DNA of 41,900 nucleotides from CAYUST01 sp964447535 (GTDB taxonomy: Bacteria; Patescibacteriota; Gracilibacteria; Absconditabacterales; Absconditicoccaceae): positions 1 to 41,900 of the forward strand of contig CAYUST010000012.1 in assembly GCA_964447535.1 (NCBI GenBank). Direction: 5' to 3'. Each line of letters begins with the position of its first letter. Within the stretch, counting starts at the first letter, position 1. The notes under the pieces are model-generated. The model ran no database searches and had not been told where the DNA came from. It saw nothing but the letters and a program-made list of their open reading frames with translations. The position numbers and the translations under genes are program-made. Positions 37,337 to 41,900 of this stretch are shown in pieces.

Positions 37337-40300
37337 ATGTTTAGTAGACCATTTTCCTCCATGTCATTTCAACGCCGTCGATCTTTGTGGTGAGGAGCCG
37401 TTGCGTTAGCGGTTTTTTTGACGTTGCCGGGGTCTAGTGCGTCTGTGGCAGAACCGACCCAATACTACCATCCCAACTATGAGATCTCAGCAGATTGGAA
37501 TACGTTGATTGAGCAATTGATTGTGATAGAATCTACTATCAAAATTTCGGGGTCTGCACAATCAGTAAACTTCGGGCAGTTAGCATGAATCTTCGAACGT
37601 ATTTTCCCGTATTTTCCCCAGGAACCCGAACAGAGAATCCTCTACGAACAGTGCAAGATGATCACCAAAGCATTGGGAACACAGTTTACTACCAATGATT
37701 ATTATATTTTCAAAGATAAATGTTTTTCGCCCCTGCAAGACCTGATCAGGGCCATCAATACCAAATACACCGTTGTCCCCAAAATCGTAGCAAACCCCAA
37801 ACAAGGATCTGCTCCTCTCAATGTAACTTTCGATGCAAGAACGAGTGTAGACCCTTCCAATGACACTGTCCCTTCTGATAATTTCTTCCGATACTACAAG
37901 GACGTACAAGGTGTCGAACAATTTATGGGGAAGTGACCGGTCATCAATTACACCTTTCCTGATCCTGGAAATCATATTGTGCATCTCACCGTGAGAAGCG
38001 TAAACAATACTACACAAGGTATTTTTGATGGGGAAGCATCTATAGCAATTAATGTTGCTCCCAAAGCAGCAACCCTCGTCGTCTATGTAAATGGCAAAAA
38101 ATTGGATGTAGATGATATTTTGAAAATCGGGACGCAAGATGCGCAAGATGGGCTTGTCATCGATGGAAGCGCAACTACTCCTCTGGGTGAAAGAACAATC
38201 CTCCAACATACCTGGACTATCGTCGGTGAGAAACAACAGCAACAACCTTGGACAAACACCCAAGAAGGTCCACCAGAATTATTTGTTTATAATTTTCCGA
38301 GCAATGGCGTCTATTCTATTTCACTCGAAACCGTCGACAACGAAAATAATAAAGTTAAGGAGACGTACAAAATTTCTGTATCAGATCCAGTAGCGCACAT
38401 CAAGTATGCGCCAGAGCAGTGATCAACTGCAACCACGTATACGTTCGATGGTTCTGCATCGTACTCACTGACCTCGAGAGTCAAAAAAATGCAATGGACT
38501 ATTATCGATCCTCAAGGAAATTTATCTGACACCGTGACCACCAAAATTATTACCAAAAAATTTCCCGTGCCTGGTATCTATACCGTGAGACTTACGGTCA
38601 CCGATACGCTTGGTAATGAGAGCTACGATATTCAACAAGTGACCGTGCAGTCTACACCGCCTGTGCCTACGTTTTCTATCACGCCAACGAGTGATCGAGA
38701 GAAACCATCGAGATTTGTCCTCGATGCGAGTGCTACTTTTGATGCAGATCTTACCAATGGTGCTGATGCGTTAGAATATATTTGGAATTTCAGTGTGCCA
38801 GATGGCGTGACGCTCGAGCAAGTAGATAGTGAAAATAAACAAGTCACCGTTATGTTCGATGTGCCTGGCAAACATACTATTCAATTGGCAGTCGAAGATA
38901 GCTATGGGCAACGCTCAGAGATTAGCAAAGATATCGTGATTGATTCTACTTTGAGACCTATCGTCAATATTAATCCATTGGTGAGTCGTTGGTGAGAACC
39001 TGTAGAATTTACCGTGCAAACCAACAAAGACGTTGCGTTCTATCAATGGAACTATGGTGATGGAGTGACTGAACAATTGAAATCTCCCCAAAGCAAACAC
39101 ACGTATACCAAAGCATGAATTTATGAATTATCTTTGACCGTTGCAACTGCAGACGGACAGGAGAATACTATCTCCAAACAATTGTTTGTCGGTGAACAAG
39201 GAGAACCCGTCATTGCTTATGAAGTCAAAGGAAATGCGGGGACCGTCCTGACTCCTGACGGTAGCTGTGCAGGTGGTTCAGGTGAAGAAGATGCCTATGT
39301 TGTCGATAGATACGAAACGATAATCATCGATGGCGGACTTTCCAAAAATACGCAATGAAATTCTTCTGCGCTCGTCGTACAATATCATCCACAAAATGAT
39401 GATATCTATACCAAGAAATTATTTACGTATAATTTTCCCTTGCTTGGGTGTCAATCTATGGATATGTTTTTGGAAGATACCAATGCTGGTAAGACGATCA
39501 AAAAGACACTACGATTTGACGTGAGAAATGCGTTGCCCAAAATCGAACATGTGCTCTTGGATTTCCCACAACCTGGCGGTGGCAATAGTGTCGGTGTAGG
39601 GGTCAATACAAAGATTACATCACAAAGAGAAATTTTTTCAGACACGAGTATAGATCCTATAGTCGTCAATGTTTCTGCGAAAGGTGTGCGTGATCCAGAT
39701 GGAATCATCTCTCACTTCATTTGGTACTATTATCCTAGTCAAGATCCGGACAGAATTATTTCTCTCAAAGTTACTCCTGCAAATGTCCCACAAACTACCT
39801 TTGTTGTGCCCAAACCATATTCTCCGATGGAGTACGCATTTGGTGTGAGAGTAATTGATAATGATGGTGGGGAAATTTCTAGTGAACAATTGCTTGGTAA
39901 ATGACCTATTGTTTTCTTCCCCCCAGGCGAAGGAAACTTTGATATCCCCGCAGTGACTTTCAAGTCTAATGCTACGACCATCAAAGTTGGTCAAGCAGTT
40001 ACTTTCACAGCACAAGCAAATTTGCTTTCCAATAAACCTGATTTTGCGTGAGCAAGATATTTCAAATATGATTTCGAAGGTGATGGCAAAATTGATCTGA
40101 CTACCAAACAAGATGTGGTCACCTATGCATACCAACTCCCAGGTGAGTATAAACCCAAAGTAAATGTCTACTATAGAGGACGTGCGGGTGTTGGCAACGC
40201 AGAAAAAATTGTGGTACAAAAGTGATTGAATCCTTCATTCTTGCATGCAAGCTTAGACAAAAAAGTACTTATCAAACAAATGAGCGCAGGAGCTGTCGAG

Positions 40301-41569
40301 CGTGAAACCTTGTGTATGGATATTAGATTGTGTCGTGAAAAACCAGAACGAATTTTTGAAGAGGATGTTTTCTTGTTTGAATACCCTGATTATGGAGATT
40401 ACTTTTTGCAACAGACGGTCATGGACGAGTATGGTAACGAAGAAATACGCAAAGAAAAAATTACTTTGACCCAAAATCCCACGCCAGGGTTTGCACTCTT
40501 ATCTCTACCCGAAGGGAAACTAGATACCACTTGATCTGGTAACTACAACGTTGCTGTAGGTTCCGTACTCAAGAATACTATTGTACGGTACGTCTCAGCA
40601 CCAGGAGGTGGTTGTTATGTCGATAAAGATATAACTATTGATACTGATGGAGATGGTGACCCCGCAATGGACAATGACTTCGCGTGCAACCAAGTAGTGA
40701 CACTTACTTACACACCTACTGCGCCTACCACACAAGCGAGAGCATACTATGTCCAAGATGGAGTTATCAAAGAACAATCTATCACAATTTCATTTATTGA
40801 TTTTGAAAAAGTTACTGACGAAGAATACAAACGAGCATATGATATGTTGCATGACTTGATCGAAGAAGCAGAGCAATTGCCTACCAATGAAGTGCTAGCA
40901 TTTTATAAGGACCTCTTGTTGAATCTCCAAAATAGTTTGGGAGAGAAAGATGAAATGAGCTCACTTATTATTCAAATTCGTGATCTCGTCAGTGCACAAC
41001 CAAGTCTTCTGCCTGATGCGCATCTCCAACGTCTCACTACGTTGTTGACGGCACTTGCTGATAGTACCGTGCAATCTGTCTTTGGATGAACTGCATATGA
41101 AAAAGCGAAAGGTTCAGTCATCGCATGGTTTGGTCCCGAAAGAAAACAATCTGTGATAGATCAATTTGCACAGTTCGAAGCTGCAGAAGGAAATCAATCT
41201 GCTATGAAACTAGCACTCAATTATATTTTCACTGCAGCAGATGAAGAGAGGACAGCAGGCAATATCGATGAGGTAGACTTTGCAGATATTCAAAAGCAAC
41301 TCTGTATCATTGTGAATTACTTTGATCTTCCTTCCAAGACATGTGGCACCGAAGTGCAGCGTCCAGACGCAACCTCTGATGATGCTCCAACCAAAGCGCC
41401 AACTTCTGGCTCTACTTCCGTACTGGGTAAGATAGTGAAAGTAGTATTGTGGATTGTTGTTGTATTGGCAGTGTTGTTTGGCGTGATTATCGTCATATTC
41501 GCCATCAAAGCGAAAAGACAAGCGAAGGCGCAAAATGAACAATTAGATGAAAAAGACCAAACAAGTTAA
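37337..41569 (+). CDS. Large exported PKD-repeat surface protein, 1410 aa
   Basis: One frame of 1411 codons held together by about 14 TGA-glycine codons. A basic N-terminus and hydrophobic segment (RRRSLWGGAVALAVFLTLPG) act as signal peptide. Several PKD/Ig-like beta domains follow, recognisable by patterns such as FDGSASYS, PGIYTVRLTVTDTLGN, FYQWNYGDG, PGKHTIQLAVEDSYG and YFKYDFEGDGKIDLTT. Near the C-terminus come a helical region (about 1150-1340), a Thr/Pro/Ser linker, a membrane helix (VVLWIVVVLAVLFGVIIVIFA) and a basic tail. PKD domains usually mediate extracellular protein or carbohydrate contacts. The start at 37337 fits the promoter; ATG 37361 is an alternative. Stop TAA. Confidence 0.85.
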
Positions 41570-41572
41570 AAT

Positions 41573-41600
41573 TTGACAAAATAATGTTTATAGATATAAT
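41573..41600 (+). promoter_or_regulatory. Strong promoter-like element
   Basis: TTGACA (41573-41578) and TATAAT (41595-41600), both perfect consensus, with a 16-bp spacer. Transcription would start near 41607. Confidence 0.65.
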
Positions 41601-41900
41601 ATGTATGTTGATCATTACTCTATACAAAATACACCTGGGCTACTTTTTGTGGGATTTCCTTCTTACCCCCCGATTATCGGGAATGTTGTATCTCTTGATA
41701 TCACCCACAAACTTGTACTAAACAAAAACACAAACATAAATGATGTATCATTGCATACATCGTCCTATCTTTATAGATTCAGATAGCAAGAATGCTACGA
41801 AAAAAAGGTAGCCCAGCGTGTGGGGAGGAATCGAACGTTGTTACGTGGTTATTCCTTCCTGTACAGATTGTTTGAAGAAGGTATGCAAACAATCAGCGAT
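41601..41900 (+). other. Transcribed region of unknown content at the window end
   Basis: A consensus promoter drives into this stretch. Short frames exist (61 codons from 41601 to 41786 in one frame, about 38 from ATG 41605 in another), but neither looks protein-like. It holds a CCCGAT/ATCGGG palindrome near 41668-41680 and a 9-bp inverted repeat at 41866-41894. It may be the start of a structured RNA or of a gene that continues past the edge. Confidence 0.35.
41866..41894. repeat. Inverted repeat at the right edge
   Basis: GATTGTTTG (41866-41874) and CAAACAATC (41886-41894) are perfect complements around an 11-nt loop. Confidence 0.6.

Noticed and set aside
1..41900. CRISPR array, prophage or insertion sequence
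   Set aside because: No regularly spaced direct repeats, phage structural genes or transposase motifs were seen on either strand.

Overview
The window reads as part of a genome that uses genetic code 25, in which UGA encodes glycine. This points to the candidate phyla Gracilibacteria (BD1-5) or Absconditabacteria (SR1); I cannot choose between them from this sequence. In-frame TGA codons fall on invariant glycines of well-known motifs: KNRFG in RadA, DLGCGGG in a methyltransferase, GTGKT of the UvrB Walker A, the rhodanese loop CTGGIRC of TrhO, HKGYG in RNase HII, and GRAS in ribosome recycling factor. All but two of the coding regions I accept end in TAA or TAG. Conventional ORF calling therefore breaks most genes here, and all coordinates below use UGA = Gly.

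Layout, left to right. Positions 1-4400 hold a candidate structured RNA, radA, three small unassigned or exported proteins, a candidate short RNA with its own promoter and terminator, and a secreted HEXXH lipoprotein. Positions 4400-9800 are a minus-strand run of envelope genes: an HlyD/AcrA-type lipoprotein adaptor, two small membrane proteins, a Kazal-domain surface protein with an SLH-like tail, and a membrane-embedded spermidine-synthase-like protein. Positions 9850-11650 are a plus-strand pair: a DEDDy-type exonuclease and a SAM methyltransferase. Positions 11666-16600 carry cell-wall functions on the minus strand: a class A penicillin-binding protein and a LysM/CHAP peptidoglycan hydrolase, with tRNA-Ser(UGA) just upstream. 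Positions 16700-23100 contain peptide deformylase, several unknowns, an apparent in-frame fusion of RNase HII with the queuosine enzyme QueH, a Nudix-like protein and a 508-residue unknown.

Positions 23104-28280 are a co-directional minus-strand set: a YdjM-like membrane protein, a TPR protein, a ThDP enzyme resembling acetolactate synthase, and an aldehyde dehydrogenase. Positions 28490-37220 hold nitroreductase, TrhO (tRNA U34 hydroxylation), a degenerate actin-like candidate, a C-terminally short uvrB interrupted by an assembly gap, an FN3 surface protein, frr, and unknowns. The right end is a 1410-residue exported PKD-repeat protein whose promoter sits so close to its ATG that the mRNA looks leaderless.

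The themes are cell-surface and wall proteins plus reduced-genome housekeeping in translation, tRNA modification and DNA repair. A small dispersed repeat with inverted ends (GTCATTCTGA...TCAGAATGAC) sits at gene 3' ends in at least five places. I saw no CRISPR array, prophage or insertion sequence. The most interesting items are the RnhB-QueH fusion, the two candidate non-coding RNAs, the truncated UvrB, and two genes whose only possible stop before their terminator is UGA.
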